Made by a program: the position numbers and the translations under genes. Under the pieces are notes generated by a model. That model had not been told where the DNA came from and did not search any database. It saw only the letters and a list, made by a program, of their open reading frames with translations. This document shows, one piece after another, positions 12,493 through 27,500 of a DNA stretch of 64,000 nt. Positions within the stretch are counted from its first letter, which is position 1. Each line of letters begins with the position of its first letter. The stretch comes from Pithys albifrons albifrons (taxonomy: Eukaryota; Chordata; Aves; Passeriformes; Thamnophilidae), in assembly GCF_047495875.1 (NCBI RefSeq), contig NC_092459.1, positions 36,179,634-36,243,633 on the forward strand, in the 5' to 3' direction.

Positions 12493-15400
12493 CGGAAACA
12501 GATGCAGCTGACAAATTCACCTCCATTCACAGCCTATTGGAGTTCCTTAGCCATACCCCCCTGCATGTCTAAAGAGACAAACCAGTGCTCTTTTTAGATC
12601 AGAAACGACAACCAGTCGCAGACCATTTCAAACTGAGTTAGGCAGATCAGGGTTTATGAAAATCTCAGCAAAGCACTTGCCCTAGCAGGGCTACACCAGC
12701 ATAGCTAAAATGCTGAAGTGTGAAAATGCAGGCAGGGATGAACAATCAAAAAACATGTATGCAAGTTAATGACAAAATAGATCAGCATGCAGTTGGCCAA
12801 ATTTCTTTGCAGGCTTATATATAACTGCATGTTCTCAGATGGGTTCAGGTGCTATGCTCAGGAGTTATAGAGTAAGTCAGCAAAAAACTTTTAAAGAGCT
12901 TTAGCTGTATGCTTCAGACATGGAAGTGCTGGAGTTCCCACATGCACTGCTAGAGTCTACTAGATGTTAAACTATGAAATTATAAGGAACAACCAAAACA
13001 TCTCAAAACCACCTCAAAACTGAAGAAACCATTTGATGCTGCTTTTGCAAAAATACTTACTTACAACACAGTCCTGGAAGCGATTTCCAAGCAAGTCAAC
13101 TGCTGCTCTAGACAGTTTAGTGGATGGTGTGGCTCAGCTCTTTCATACAGGCAGCACCTACAGTTGTATCTAGAAAAGGAAATATAACCAAAATTTTTTA
13201 TGAGCAAATACACAAATAAAGTCACCTTTCTCTTTATAGAATGGTTAAAACTAGCTTTAGTAGGTCTCAATAAAGTTCTTATACCAAATTCACATGTGCT
13301 GCCTGCTCACAGGAACAAGCCCCAAGGCACAGCCAAAGCCAACCTACAGTGTATAATCCAAGAGCGACTGTGCCTGAGAAAAAAGCTCTGTACTGAGTTT
13401 ATCAAAGCAGCAAACAAACGTGCACAGCTGTTTTTCTCATCTAGTTCTACTTAAAACATTTGGAGGAAACATAAGATGAATTAGTGCCAAAAAAATGTAG
13501 GTGATTTCAGCAAGGCCAGGAATTCCAGGCACCAACTTCTATTTTCTCTCTCTTGAGTGGGTGTTCACTTGTAAGTTGTAGACATGTTAGCAATTCAACG
13601 ACTGAGTGAATTAATGTTCAACTTAACAGTCACTGTTAGGTTGGGAGGTTATTACTGCTTGTTCTGCTAAAGTGACAGGTTTAAATAGGTTTGTATCTGA
13701 AAAGTTGTTTTCTACAATACATATTCCTCATCTTTTTATACCAAATAATTTTCTTCCATCATGTCAACTCCCACTGTACAAACCATCACTGCCAGGTCCA
13801 CCACAGCAGCTGGGACAGGCAAGGATAAACAGCAGGGGGACAGGTGAGGAAGACAGAACATTCAGAGCTCATCATTTCCCCTTGGGCTGCCATCTTATTT
13901 TTTTTCCAAGCATTTTATGTGGTTGATTTGAGGCTTCTCAACAAAGGACCATGCTTGCATTTGTGGGACACATTCTGTTTTTAAAGCAAGCAAGCAAAGG
14001 CAAAACCCAAGAGCAAAGAGAGGGCTCTATTTCATTGAGCCATGAGCCTGAGAAAGATGTTTGCTATCAGGCACTGCTTGGTGCACAGAATGAAGAGTTG
14101 TGATTTTCCAACTTTGCAGGTGATTTTTAATAATGGAAAAAACAAGTTTTCAATGTTGAGCTGACTGGTATGGAGGAGAAAAAATATACCAACATATGTT
14201 GAATTTTTGCAGACTCAGATCCATTTTGTACTAGTAAACGAGCTTGCATCCTTCCCTCCCTCGTGTATTTTTTTTTTATTTTTATTTTAGGGTAGCTCAC
14301 AAGCTGCTGACAACTCACACTGTACTTAAGAGCTGTTCACACCGCACAAAGTGTTTACCACTCACAACTGATGCTAAAAATTAATTTACAGTACCGCTAC
14401 AGCAAGCTTTGACAAATTGTCATGTGTTGACACAGTCATAAGTTGTTGGTTAAAAAAAGTAACACTTCCCTCTTCTGCCACTTCATGTTTGAGACCAGGG
14501 ATGGGCACATTATGCAAAGTTTGAGGGTTTGTAAGCTTCACAAATGTTTGGGCTTCACAAAACAAGCTTGGTTGTGAGTTTTTTCTCTTACAGTTAGGCA
14601 TGTGTTTATTGCCAAAAAGACTCTAGTAAGAAAAAAAATCCTTTCCCATTTACCAAGATCTGTGTGTTGTGCAAAACTATGAGAAAAGGCTGTAAAATAA
14701 ATAACCTTGCATGATACTTGTTCTAGATAAGATCACAGCAGTGACAAATAGCCTGTATCAACCCCTCAGAGCTGCAGACACCACCTTCCTACCGTAGAAA
14801 GGAAGGAAAAAATATAGCTACAAGTAAGAGTTTTAATTGTTCTTAGCTGTCACACAGTGTTATCTTAAGCGAATGCCTTTATTTCTCAATTCTCATATGT
14901 AGCTCTATATGGAAAAAACCCCCAACTACCCAGCAGTGGCATTCATCAGACAAGGTCCAAATTGATTTTCGTGTACTCAAGATAGTAAGTGTTAGTCAGC
15001 ACTCATGACCACCAGTGGCAGCTCTTAAATTTTAACTCTTTCTCTTCTTCCTTGGGGCAGGATAAATAATCTGTCCAGCTTACACCCTGGAATCAGTAAT
15101 GGACATAAAGGTGTTTCCAGCTGACATGAGCAGTATTTCAGTGGTGATGCAAACCTAAAATGTTAGCCCCATACTAGCCTAAATCCAGGTAAAGAAACAA
15201 AGCCAACCAAAATGAGCACTCACAGCACCTGCCAAATGGGCTTCATGAGAAGCACTTAAAACCCACTGGTTTACATTGTGCACCACTGACCTGGACTTCC
15301 AGTACCTCTCCCCTAAGATCCACCAAATCTCGGAGCACAGACCACACAAGAATGTAGAGTAAATTCACTCAGGAAATTGGTTGGCAATACAAGGAATTAA

Positions 15401-17255
15401 TTCTCACTTTTTTCCCTTTAACACTTGTACAAAGTAAAGATGCTTTGAGTGGTTTCAAAGTCCTGAAGAGAGGCAATGTTGTACCTCTGTAGAACCAAAC
15501 CACCTGCCCCATGCCTGCATCAGTGCAAGAATGACCCACCAAACGTCTTTACAAAATCTACAATACGTTACATCAAACAAAAAGAGCTCCTGCAAAACAT
15601 TAAGGGGGGACATGACATTTCATACGGCCTCTTCACCTCACACACCCTGTACAGAGTTTCTTCATCATCTGAGATGTTACTCTGGCAAATTACATACTCT
15701 CAGATAGATATAATGGAAGCAAAGCACATTTACATTGATACAGTCAAGAAGGACACTGCCTTGTGCTGCCAACTGGAATGTTAGCATCCATGCTTAATTA
15801 GCTCAGACTGCTGTACATTCAGAAAAGCAATAAAGTGACAACTACTACCTTCCTCCCTGGAAGTGACAAAAATTTATAAATATTTTCAGTGTGTCACATG
15901 AAATGCATTATTTCACTGGATTCAGTCCAAGAGTCAATGAGGGTGAAATAAAAATGATTCAACTATTAAGTCAAAAACTTCAGCTGTCTATTTACCTAGA
16001 AGGTAACAATGATTCTCCTCCACTCTGGAAGAAAACTAACAAAATCTTAAATTTTACTGTAAGTTATCTCAACTGCCCAAACTATGATCTCTCCTGTGTA
16101 TTTTTGCTTTTCTGCTGTATAGAAGGGAATATAAGGAACTTAAACTCCCCTAGTTCTTTGGGATGGAAAAAGCCCAGAATATCCCCACGAATCCGGTGAA
16201 TAATACTATGAGGAAAAAAGTGGGACTTGGGGTTTTCTGAAGGTTTTTGTGCTTTATTTTTATTTGTTTATTTTTGGGAGGGGTTTTGAGACAAAGTATC
16301 TGTTTACATGTGAAAAGTTTTTTCCTGATGGAACCAACTTGTGAGTGTGAAGAAACCACCTACAAGCAGAAGGGCTGTTTTTGCCAAGTCCCTTGTGTGA
16401 GCTTGTGCTTGCTCTAACCAATTTAGGGCCAGAGGAGGAAGGTTCAGTATTGGGGCAACACAGCCCGAGCATCTGCTGTGGTCTCCCTATGTCACACCTC
16501 TTTGCTCTGCCCTCCACATTTCAGGATGAGGAGGATGGCAGAGTCTTGGCTGATGACACAGTCATGCTCCCTCAAGCTGCTCTATGCAGGGCATCAGAAG
16601 AAAGCCATAAAGATGACATTTGTTCCAGCAAGCTGCCACCAATACTTCAAAAGCAACAGGAAATGTCTGAAGCTGTCCTGCTCCTTGATGATGCACACAC
16701 TCAATTGAAGGGGTAAACACATGTATTGAATATATATATATACACTGAATATGCACTGGGGAACTCTGCTTACATGGTATGCAGACTGTGTGAAACAAAC
16801 TCACTGAGAGAAATTAAAAAGAAAAGGAGGATTGCAGCTTTCTTATGCTGCTGGAGCCGCTCTTCCAACTAGTAAGACAGGATGCTAACACAAAGACTTC
16901 AGAGCTGCTGGGGTTTAAGAGGGGAGAGCCTCTTCTCTCCCAAGACCAGCAGCACACAGTGACTACCTACACCATGGGTAAGATTCCTGTCTCTGCTCCA
17001 TGCCCATTTTCACAGTGCTGCAAAGGTCACCATATCATCTCTGTCACACAAAGGTCTGCCACCCATGAGCAACAGGAAAGCAGCTTAACTGGCCTGCCTG
17101 GCAGGACCTTCTGTGAGCATTTGGGGGTGCGAGGAAACCTCCTACCTTTCCACCTGGAGAGGGGGACACACTTCAAAAGTGGTTCCAGTTCTTAAACCTT
17201 AAGAAAGGGCTGAGATGCTCAAATTGCCTTGAACTGAAAGTATTTTAAAAGAGAT
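12493..17255. other. Non-coding DNA, no gene seen
   Basis: Several frames of 100-116 codons occur, for example at 15476-15784, 15891-16199, 16381-16716 and 16845-17195 on the plus strand. None has a recognisable family, paired splice signals or a domain pattern. A short TA repeat sits near 16729-16744. I see nothing to support transcription units. Confidence 0.5.
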
Positions 17256-17342
17256 GTAGATGTGGCGCTTACGAACGTGGTTTAGTGGTGGACTTTGCAG
17301 TGCTGGGTTAATGGTTGGACTTGATAATCTCAGAGGTCTAAA
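17256..17342 (+). mobile_element. CR1 LINE, 3' fragment lacking its terminal tract
   Basis: The run gatgtggcgcttacgaacg, then ggtttagtggtggactttgc, then gctgggttaatggttggact and tgataatctcagaggtct is the characteristic CR1 3' region in sense orientation. After that the expected ttttccaacctaaatgattctatg tail is missing or diverged, so the copy has lost or altered its 3' end. It shares this block with the copy near 21.45 kb, which suggests related CR1 subfamilies. Confidence 0.85.
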
Positions 17343-20300
17343 GATGATGTTCCCTTCCTGACTCGACTCTCCCTGTGCAGGAAGGAGCAAGAGGAAGCAG
17401 TATTTCTGAAAGCATGAAACAGTGGGAAAAGGCATTAGATCTTTGCCTTTCTGGAGCACTCTTTGTACTTCCAGCCCTTTCAAGCAGAGGAAACTTAGTG
17501 GCCCTGTGAAGAGTGTAATGACTTGAAAGCTGGCATCTGTGTCCCCCTGTGACACTTCATCAGAAAGCAAGCGCAAGGATCTCTCAGGAGGCAGATTGGG
17601 AACTGCCTTCTGTGCACACAAGTGTACTCATAGACATGCACATGGGCATCCTTCTCCTTTGCTTTACTTTTTTTTTAACTGTACATACTAGTGTATTTTT
17701 CACTACTTTCTTAGCATGACATCCATCTTATGGTGTGCAACAATTAATGCCAGTATTATCTATAGCATTAGCACAGAAACATGTAATTCATTGAGGCAAG
17801 ACTTTCTTCTTCTCCGGCTTCTCATAGCCAATTTTGTTAAATAAATCCACCTGATTTCTTTGCTTGATTTGTGTCTACTCAGATCAAACCTTTACTAAAG
17901 CCAGAAGCATTTGGTTTTTAAAAAATAAATTCCTATCCTCACAAATCAAATCTCTACTTCTATCTGAGATAACATCACCCAGCTTTTAATGTAGTGTAAT
18001 ACTTATAAACAAATGAACTTAAAAATTCAGTTATACGGCAATGTACAGCTGAAGGGCTCTAGAGGTTTATCTGTCACAGGGCAAAAAAATCACTCTTTGT
18101 ACAATATCTCTATAAATAACCGTAGTATTCTCTGAATATTTTTGAGCAACCTTAGGCCAAAAAGACAATGAGGTAATGAAGAAAATCATGTCAAATTTTA
18201 TGAGATGGTGAGTAAAAATCTTTAAATTGAGCCATGCAGTTAGTACACTCTAGAATCCTTCTATCTACTCCATGTAGTACTATCTTGTGTGTGCAACCCA
18301 GTTACAAGCAAGGAAAAAAAGACTGCTGGAAATCTTGCTTGACCTTTTGATTCACAGTGATTTCCACAGGAGAAATCACTGCAGGAAAAGTACCAGTCAA
18401 AGTAGTTAACTAGTAGTATACAATCCACCTTTAATACATGCTGGTAATGACAACTCAATGAAAGATTAACATATTCCCATGGCCTCTAAGCCAACTAGTT
18501 TTTACGGAGTGTTCAAGGAGCCATCACCCCATTTATATATGCTTTGGTACTTCCTAAAATACAAAAGCATCCCAGTTTCAGGAGCTGCTGGGCCACAGTG
18601 AGGACATGTTCAAAGCATTGTCTGTTCAGCAACTGGCAATGTAAATGTTGAAGAGACGTGAATATACACAAAAATTTCAATCAGCACAAAAGAAAAGCAA
18701 GACTAGGACACAAGGATCCTAAATTAATCCAGTTCCTATCTTCCCACTCACTTCTCTTACCATTGGAAAAGACTTTGGTTTGGATTTTAGTCAAGTCTGG
18801 TTTACAGTGCCTAACTTCATCTGTCATAAAAAAACCCTGACCCTGCTGGAATGTTACTCATTACGCAGCCCTGCAAAAATTATTAGCTACATTACAAGGC
18901 ATTTCCCTTTGGGGACCAGAAAGGGTGAAGAAAGGGGATGGAGAGTGACAGCTTGTGGTTTCTAATGCAGCAGCAAAAAAATAAATAAGCAAGAGGAATA
19001 CAGGATATAATGTGTTTACATTTGTCAAAACAAGTTTCCTGGAGACATAGAGGGTTCATGCTGCTGAGCTGTCACTTCTGCTTGAAACTGCTGCCTCATG
19101 CTATCGGGAGGTCAGTCACTGACCTACTTTCTGATAGGACTGAATTAATTTGCTACTTCTGTACACAAACCTTTTTTATTTTTTTAAAGGAATACTTAAA
19201 AAACCAGAAAAAGCTGCCTTTTATCCAACTGGTGTCGTGCAAGGCTATTACATACCCTGGCACAGGGCCCAGTGTGCTTGGGCTGCTTATTCTTTTGGAA
19301 AAATCCGTACAGAATACTTTTAATGAGTTGACGCTGCAAATAACATTTTTCCTTTTTGAACTCCTACACTACACTAATACTGGTGATTTAACCCACTACA
19401 CACAATACCAGAGGGCTAGCACTTGAACAGACTGGGCTTTGTCTAGGCTGCTCTTGAAACAGATGCCTACCGCCATAGGATTAACTCTCCAAACAGACAG
19501 ATGCATGGCACAATATCCTTACAGGATTAAAACATAAAGTTATTAATAGAAAACAAGATGAGTAGGTGAAACTTATGAACCAGACACCTATTGATCCAAT
19601 CGTTTCCTGAATAGAGGCAGTTAACAGTGCTCACCAGGAGATGTTGGTATGGTAGGAGTCCTTAGAAGCATTCTCCTCAGAAAGTGAAGTGGCAGAAGAA
19701 GTAGCAAAAGTGGTGCCACCTACTTGCTTTCTTTGCTTAAAGGCTACCTACGTGCACAGAGTTCTAATGTCACTAAAAAATCCTTTCCTTAAATAAAACC
19801 ATGGCTGAAGGTTTCACCAATCTTTCAAAAACTTGGACCACCACTCCTCTTTCCAGGTCTCTCGTGGGTAGCAGCACTGCTGTTTGGAAACAGAAAAGCA
19901 GTGTACCTGTGAAAGCTGAGCCATTCTGCATTAAGGCTCTGAACTAACATTTGGAAGATGAGACCTCTTCAGCACCTTGGTCTCATACATTCCCCTCACT
20001 CTCCATCTGCTAAGCAAAGATAAGGATCTTCTTCAAGTGCTTGGCTTGCTTAGTACCAAAACACTGTGGGTGAGACTTGCACTTTTCTTTGCATTTCCCT
20101 AGGGTCCAGTCTAATAATAGTGGTGGTAGTACTAACTACTGTAATACAAGACAACTATCAGTATCACAACAGATTTATGAACACTCGAGTTCCTGGGCTT
20201 GATTAGGCTTGTGCTGCCAAAAATAACTATGCCAAACCTAGCACACCCAACTGCAAGTACATTTTTGTCAACCTTTTTAGCTTTAATCTGTGCATATTTA

Positions 20301-21447
20301 CAAGCCCTGAATCTGAAGTTCAAATACATCCAATAATTCACTCAAACCCGCCAGGATTTGAAAACATTAGGAAAGTGTCAAGATGTCATCGAGCTTCTTC
20401 TGCTGAAAAGAGTGCTTTATAGTTTCAGAAAGAAATAGACAAGGGAGCTATTTAACGAGATGGTGACATATTGAAACATGGAGAGATAAGTAATTAATAG
20501 CTACCTTCTCCAAGTGAAAACTTTTGAGTGAAAAATCAGTTTATATGAAAGACTACAAGTCAATTGCTGCCATTTTTGGATGGGTAAGAGCTGTCATGCA
20601 TGTTAGCATCTCCATTACCATGAAGGATTTTACTCCTTTAAGAAACTCACAAAGACTTTCACATAAAGCAGCATGTGGGAAGCAAGGAACTAACAGAAGG
20701 AGACACCAAAGAATGTTGACATTCGTAACTAGAATTTTAATGAAAAATGTTACCAGGAGTACATGAAAACAGGAGAGAACTTCTGCCATGAGAAGATGAA
20801 ACTTAAGTCTCTTAGGATTGGGAGTAACTACTCAGTTTTATAGGAGCCACCATTAATATATAAAATATTGGCCAAATAACCTCTTTCCTATTTAAAATGT
20901 TCAGTATTCAATTAGTAGATCACCTAATTCAGAACCCTCTTAACCCTGACGTACAGGTTTCTTTACCAAATTTCTACACAGCTTTGAGTGGAACATATGG
21001 TACCTTAAAGTAAACAAAACAGGAGAGAGGAAAAATAGTAATGCTCCAAGAAATAGGAAGTATAAACCCATTAATTAAGCATTTAATTCTTTTTATCCTT
21101 CATGTCTGTCTTCACAGTCTCTCTCGGCAATCAACCAATTTTGGGATTCACTGCTGTCATGCCAATTGTGGCAGTGCTTCAGCTAAAAAGGCACTGTCAA
21201 ACATAATGAAGTTTCCCTTCAGCTTGAACCCACACTGGTGCTGTGTACAGCACACATGTTGCCTGGCAAGGGAAGGTAGCAGGGATGATAAGGCTTTATC
21301 TGCCCTAGTTCCCAAGAATTGCAGACCTGTCCTAGATGGCAACAGCACAACTGAATCACACTGATGGCTGAGACTACATGCTATAGAAACCATCTTGCAC
21401 CTTCCCATACAACATACAGCACCCAGTGATGCATTTGCTGTCCAACT
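17343..21447. other. Non-coding DNA, no gene seen
   Basis: The longest frames (17199-17621 minus, 140 codons; 19010-19426 plus, 138 codons) look like chance. Neither resembles a protein family, and the first overlaps the CR1 fragment. No other repeat is recognised with confidence. Confidence 0.5.
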
Positions 21448-21540
21448 TAGTGCTGGACTTGGAAGTGCTGGGTTAACAGGGTGGCTTGATGATCTTAAAA
21501 GTTCTTTTCCAACCTAAATGAATCTAAAATTCTATGACTC
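21448..21540 (+). mobile_element. CR1 LINE, 3'-terminal fragment
   Basis: The sequence runs tgctggacttggaagtgctg, then ggttaacagggtggcttgat, then gatcttaaaagttcttttcc and aacctaaatgaatctaaaat, and ends near tctatgact. This is a sense-strand CR1 3' end, shorter and diverged from the copy at 17.3 kb. It has no coding content. Confidence 0.88.
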
Positions 21541-24500
21541 TTTTCCAATCTCCCTCAGCATTTCACTATTACAGGTCAACCTCTCGAGTCTGCGAACTTT
21601 GTTGCCTGTCCTTCACCCAAGGAGGCTGCACACAGAGCAGAAGGACATGGCAGAGGGATTCCCATTTGGGAGGAAGAAAATACAGCTCTCTAATTGGCAT
21701 CCCTGTTTCTAACAGTTTGGTCCTATTGGAACTGGTGTCGAAATATGTAAGGATAGTTATTGACAGCGAGCTGCATGTTTGTATCTGCAGACTCAGGCGA
21801 CAAAGGCACTCTGATGTCCTGACTATAAACTGCATTTAAAATGCAGGTTTGGCTGCCTCACCTGAATCATCCCTGCTTTCTGTCCCTAGTAAGCTCTGGC
21901 CTGGCAGTCAATGCTCCCAAGCAGCTTGTGGCAGTGGCCATCTGAAGGCAGTGCACCAGGCTATTGGGCTCTGGGGCAGGGGGCTGTCACAACACCCAGT
22001 GCAGCAGGTCCCCAATTTGCTCGGCCTCTGGGCATTGCTGCAGCATAAATGAGGATAACCCAAATGTCAAAGAAGGGCATATACTCAGTCCTGCAACAAC
22101 AGCACACTTTACAGTGAATGGCTCATGGCCCAGAGCTCGAATAGAAATTTATGTGACAAAAACTTCACAACGTGAAAGTTGGTATTAAAAAATAGCAAGT
22201 TGCACTGTTTGGCATCTTGGTTTCCAACCCTTGTGAAAAGTCCAAATAGCTCAAATACAAATCTGTAATATTGCTCTCTGAGTAGCAGCTATTTTAAACC
22301 CATTTTGGCAGCCACTAAAAGTTGTAACCAGGATGCCAGCTGTATGGCTTCTTGCCTCCTTCTCCTGGCTCCAGCTGGCCAGCAGTGGCAAGGGGACACC
22401 CGACTGCTGTGTGAGGGAGTATCTAACACTTCCACCTTCCTTCAGACCAAGTGTGCTGGGTTCCTGCAAGAAGGAAAGCCTGCCTTTGCCACTCCAAGGA
22501 CACATGAAGAACACCACAAATTAAAAATAGAATCGTCAAGGTTTCAGAAGTTCCCTTTTCATAAAACCAGATAATAACCAATAATGAGCTGCAAAACCTT
22601 TTTTTATAGGCACTCACTTGAGATGACCCACAGAATTCATCCATGTTGACACTTCACAGTTTGTAAACTGCAGCAGCATAAAAGCTTTTACAACCATGCA
22701 CAATCATGTCACTTTGCTTAATGTATAAAAGCATCCAGTGTATTTTTTCATTTAGCAGCAAACATTGGCATTTTTACACAAATATGTGAACTATGACATC
22801 CATTTACAAATGCCTGAACATCTAACATTTGCTGATCACTTCTCTGCTCCTCTCTACCTTTTCCACCAGCCTCCTCTGAAACAACTGAGTGTGTTTCAGC
22901 TTTCTAACACCAGCTGACTCAGAACTCTGGATGGAGCACAAGTTGCCATTTAGCAGTTTCCTTTCTCTGGATCCTCAGGCTGCACAAAGCTCCCATGTCA
23001 GTTTCTCACACGAGAATGCAGGAGGGTAAAATTAAGCCTCGTGATCACACAGCACAGGTTACAGTGCATTAAACTGAATATAACAAACTATTAATGAAAG
23101 TAAGATAAGGTCCAAAATAAGAAGATCCCACTTGTTCAATGCATATTGGAGGAACACACACAGACACAAAAAGGATTAGTGTACTGCATCTGTGCTGGAT
23201 GGAGGGAGGGGGAGAAGTCAAATTAGGAAATTTGGGAAGCAAAAGCAGGAATGTCTGAGAAGGAGATGGCACTGGACAAAGAGAATGTTTTTGCACAACT
23301 GTGGCAAGGCCTGCAGGGTTGGGGGAAGTGGTGGTGTGGGGAAGGGATGCTGTTCAAGCAGCACTGCTGGCAGAGTGAGGTCAGTCAAAGCAGGTCATGT
23401 CATTCCAGTAGAAAATCACGCTGGAATTATCCTACTGGGCAAGAATGATCACTCTCACAGAAAGAGTGCAATGCAGAGGCTCGGCAAACCAAGTAACCCA
23501 GGACTCCAGCTATGGAAAAACAAATCCCAGGAAGCAAGACCGTTCACAACAAACTGGACACAGACAGACTGCAGCTGCTGAAACACAAAACTGGAGTGAC
23601 ATAATATTAGAACATATTTTTATGCTTACTAAGACAACAACAAACCAAAGCCTGAAGCTGTATTTTGGGCACACTAGCTCAAACTATCTTTAGACAGGAA
23701 AAGTCTGTGCGTACAGATGTTCCAGCAGGCATGGAGAGCAGAGTTGGAAAAAGCACTCGCTCACTTCCGAACCTTATAAAAATTGTCTGTTTTAAATAAG
23801 GTGGGAATAAATGTACCAGGCAATGCTGAAACAAAATAAAAATACAAAATCAGGGAAGAAGCCAGTAGCATCAGGAATTGGTGAGGTATAACAGCTACAT
23901 ACATTCTCCAGCTTTGCTTCTCCCGATGGATGTTTCCAGGTGTTAACCCCTCCTGTTATCCCCTCTCCTCTATGTTTTACTCCTCCTGCCAGCTCTTTCA
24001 TCCAGCTTTCTAGCTATCTCACTTTCACAGATGTTCTCCTGGAATCATGATTGAAGCTATAAATTCATGTCTACATATCTGTAATAAAAATACTTTTTCT
24101 AAAAGCTGTTCTTCTTTCCTATTGATGGTGACACAAATGATACAGTCACTGACAATTCCGGGGTCTCGCTGCAGCTTTAACCACTTGTCATGACAGAGAG
24201 CAATGCTTTGTCTCACAAGGAAAACAGCAATAATGGAACCACTTTATATTATACATATATATACACATGTATCCTTGGAATCACTTCTATTTGTGAAGAG
24301 CTGAAAGATACAGCAACTGGCCTCAAACCTCTTTCCACATAACAACTAGTATTTTTTAAAGTAAAACATAATTATTACCTTGCTCCAGAAAAAACTCACA
24401 GGTCCATCAGTGCATTAACAGACCTAATTTACTATGATCACTGTGCTCCTTGCAGTAGTAGAAAGATGAGGGCAACAACCACGTGAAGCACAGTTTACCT

Positions 24501-27500
24501 CCCTTGATAAGACCCCTATAAAACAGGACATAGAAGATTGGGATGCTTCCATGTTATGACTGAACCCTGGTTTTAGCCAAGAAGACCCTAATGTGCTGTG
24601 GCAAAGTGCTGAGTTAAACCTTGAGCACAGAAAGCCCTGCACTCAGGGGGCTTTCTGACACAGGAAGGATACCTCTACTGCAGCCCACAGATCCTGAGAA
24701 CTAGATGCAGCAATGGCAACATCCCTGTATAGGTCATGTGCACATCTAGATGAGCTCTTCCTTGCCCCTTTGGATGTAAGGAAATCCTTCTGGCCACCAT
24801 CAAAGTAGCAATGCTTTCAAGGTCTCTAAAGTGACCCAAGTGAACCAATGGTAAAAAAGACTTTGCTCATCTCACAACCTCCAAATCTTTCTTAATCTTC
24901 AGCCTGTGCCAAAGCAGAAATCCCAAAGCTTGTGCTTTGGGCATGACGCAGAAACGACTGCTCCTCCAAGCAGGAAAAAGAAAGCTTGTACAGGAAAACT
25001 GTGATTTGCCTGGAAGCACATCTCCTTTAGGCTCAACTTAATTTGACTTTATGGCAAATAAATTAGCCATGGGCAAGCATTGGGTTAATATTGTCATGAC
25101 GAATTTCAGACATAAAGCCCTGGGAGAAAATGAGTAGCTTTGGGTTATGGAGATAGGCCATCAGCTTGCTCGTGGCAGGACCATAGGTGAACCTAATAAA
25201 GAAATACAAAAATACACCAACAGAAGCAAAAAAAGATAGCAAAAAAGACTGATTAAAAAAACTTCAAGAAGGGGCCAAACAGGTAAGCTTAGAAAAAAGA
25301 GACACTGCTTGAGGAAGAAGTTCTACATGGCATTTTTAAAACAAGGGCAGGGAAGCAGAAGCAGAGTTCAGCATTGGACCTGGAAGAGACTGATCCACCC
25401 TGGCGAGTGAGTCTGCCTCCAGGATAGTCTGGGAGCTTTCCTAAGCTCCTTGCCTCTATGTATGACCAGCACAAGGCTCTGCTTGCAATAGGTGTGCTGT
25501 GCCACTGCTACTACACATGACAGCAGCTTCCCAATGTGTAAGGGGATGCCTGCAATTCCAGAAATTTTTGTTAAGGTTTCCATATTTAGCAAAGCCAGTA
25601 TTGTTTTTTGTTGAAAACCACACATGCACACAGTGCTTAGAGAGAGAGTGGTGGGGAGGAGGGAAAAGAAGCTGAATTGAAAGTTCAGCTTCTTTCAACT
25701 TAATTTGTTAGTAGGTTCATCATCATTTTTTGACAGAATAATCTTTCTATGGTGAATTATTTCACCGGAAAAAAAGAGGAGACCTACAAATTGCTGGATA
25801 TAATTTGTGCCTTAAATAATAAAGCAATTAATGGCATTTTAGCAAGAACACATTCTTCTCGGCAGAAATAAATCCCTATTTCATCTCATCTAAATTGCTT
25901 GGTCAGCTTCAAATAAGCGCAATATAAATCTCCTTCCCATACTGCTGCTGTTATCTATGATAAAGGGAAGAGACAGAAGGTAATCCTGTGTTCTGTATTC
26001 ACTGACACATCATTTTCATGCTACACTACACTGTAATTTATTTCTAATGGGATAAACCTCTTGTAGTCTTCCTGCATTGTTCAACCACACACACATCCCC
26101 AACTGGTACCAAGATTGCAGGACCTGGCAGGTGCAACATCCAGGGACCCTGCTTGGTGGAATTAGAATGTCTGCTGCACATTTCAGCAAAGTTACAGCTG
26201 TGAAAATAAACAGAGAGTCTGCATAATTAAGGTATGCTTTTATTTCTTCCCACTCACTGCCTCCTGGAAGCAAGGCAGTCAAAGAGTATGACACTTTTCA
26301 GTACTTCTTGTAATTTCCAACTAAACTTTTAATTTTTTATCTAATCGATTTGAGACGATGCACAAAGACATGCAGGGCTGTGAGAGATTAAAGGATATGA
26401 AAGCCAGTGGAAAACGAGAAGTCCTTACGGTCTTAGCCATAGCAGAGATATCGTTTCATACAAATGGAAATATCTTTAAAGCTCTTTCTGCTGTCCTCAT
26501 CAAGAGGAACATAAGAAATAAGTAAATCAATACATGAAAATCAAGTGGGTGCTCTGAAGAACTACAAGTATTATTTTTGTTTACAACACTTTCATAGGAT
26601 TTTGCAGAAGATAAAACCTGTGGCTTGAGGCTTACAAAAACTTCAAATTAGAAGTTTGGATTAAGGATTCAGTTATTCCTGATGTAATCCTGAAATGGAT
26701 AAGTGCAAACAGAAGGCTACCTATGATATTTCTGAAGAAATTAGTATATTTTAGAGAACACCCTCATTAATTTGCAAAACATTTCTCTGTGTTAAAATAA
26801 GGTAAGACTACCATAGAAACTTAAGCTGCTGCCAGTTAATAAATAATATTATCAAGCACCACAGCTTAAAGATACAAGAATCTCAGTTTCACCATACCTT
26901 TCACACCCACCTCTCTACTTCTGCTGATTGCTAAACTCACATGCACCTTACAAAGTAAAATATTGTCAAATTAGCTGTCTAGTACTTATCTCTAGCTATG
27001 TCTATGGTCCTATCACTCCAGTAGTTTACAAGAAGATTAATCTCTTCTGAATCAGATGCAAGGTAGAAACTTGCAGCTGTGACAGTCATCTCTGCAGACT
27101 TCCTTCCCTGTCAATGCAAAAAGACAGTCCCTTCCAGGGCACATGTCACACCAGTGCAGGCACCCATCTTCGTGGTGAGGAATGAACCCCTCTGCTGCCT
27201 AGGGAAGGGACTCTGAGATCCCCTGCAGCCACCTGCATGAGGACAAATTCCTGCTCTGAGGGACCTGGCAGCAGGAGAGCTGGGTCTGGTCTCCTGGCCC
27301 AAGGTCACTCACAGCAGCATTTCAGCAGCTTTGTCATCTCCAGCTGGACTGGGGTCCTTAAGTGCCCCACGTCCCTGTGAAGGATGGCAGCAGAAACAGC
27401 CAGCCTGCAGAGAAAGGGCAGGAGAAATACAATGCCAGGCACCAGCAGCAGGGCTGCAGCTGCTTTACATTGCTTCTTGCTGAGGATTATGAATGTTAGC

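Noticed and set aside
17199..17621. 140-codon frame, minus strand
   Set aside because: It runs antisense through a CR1 fragment, so its openness is incidental.
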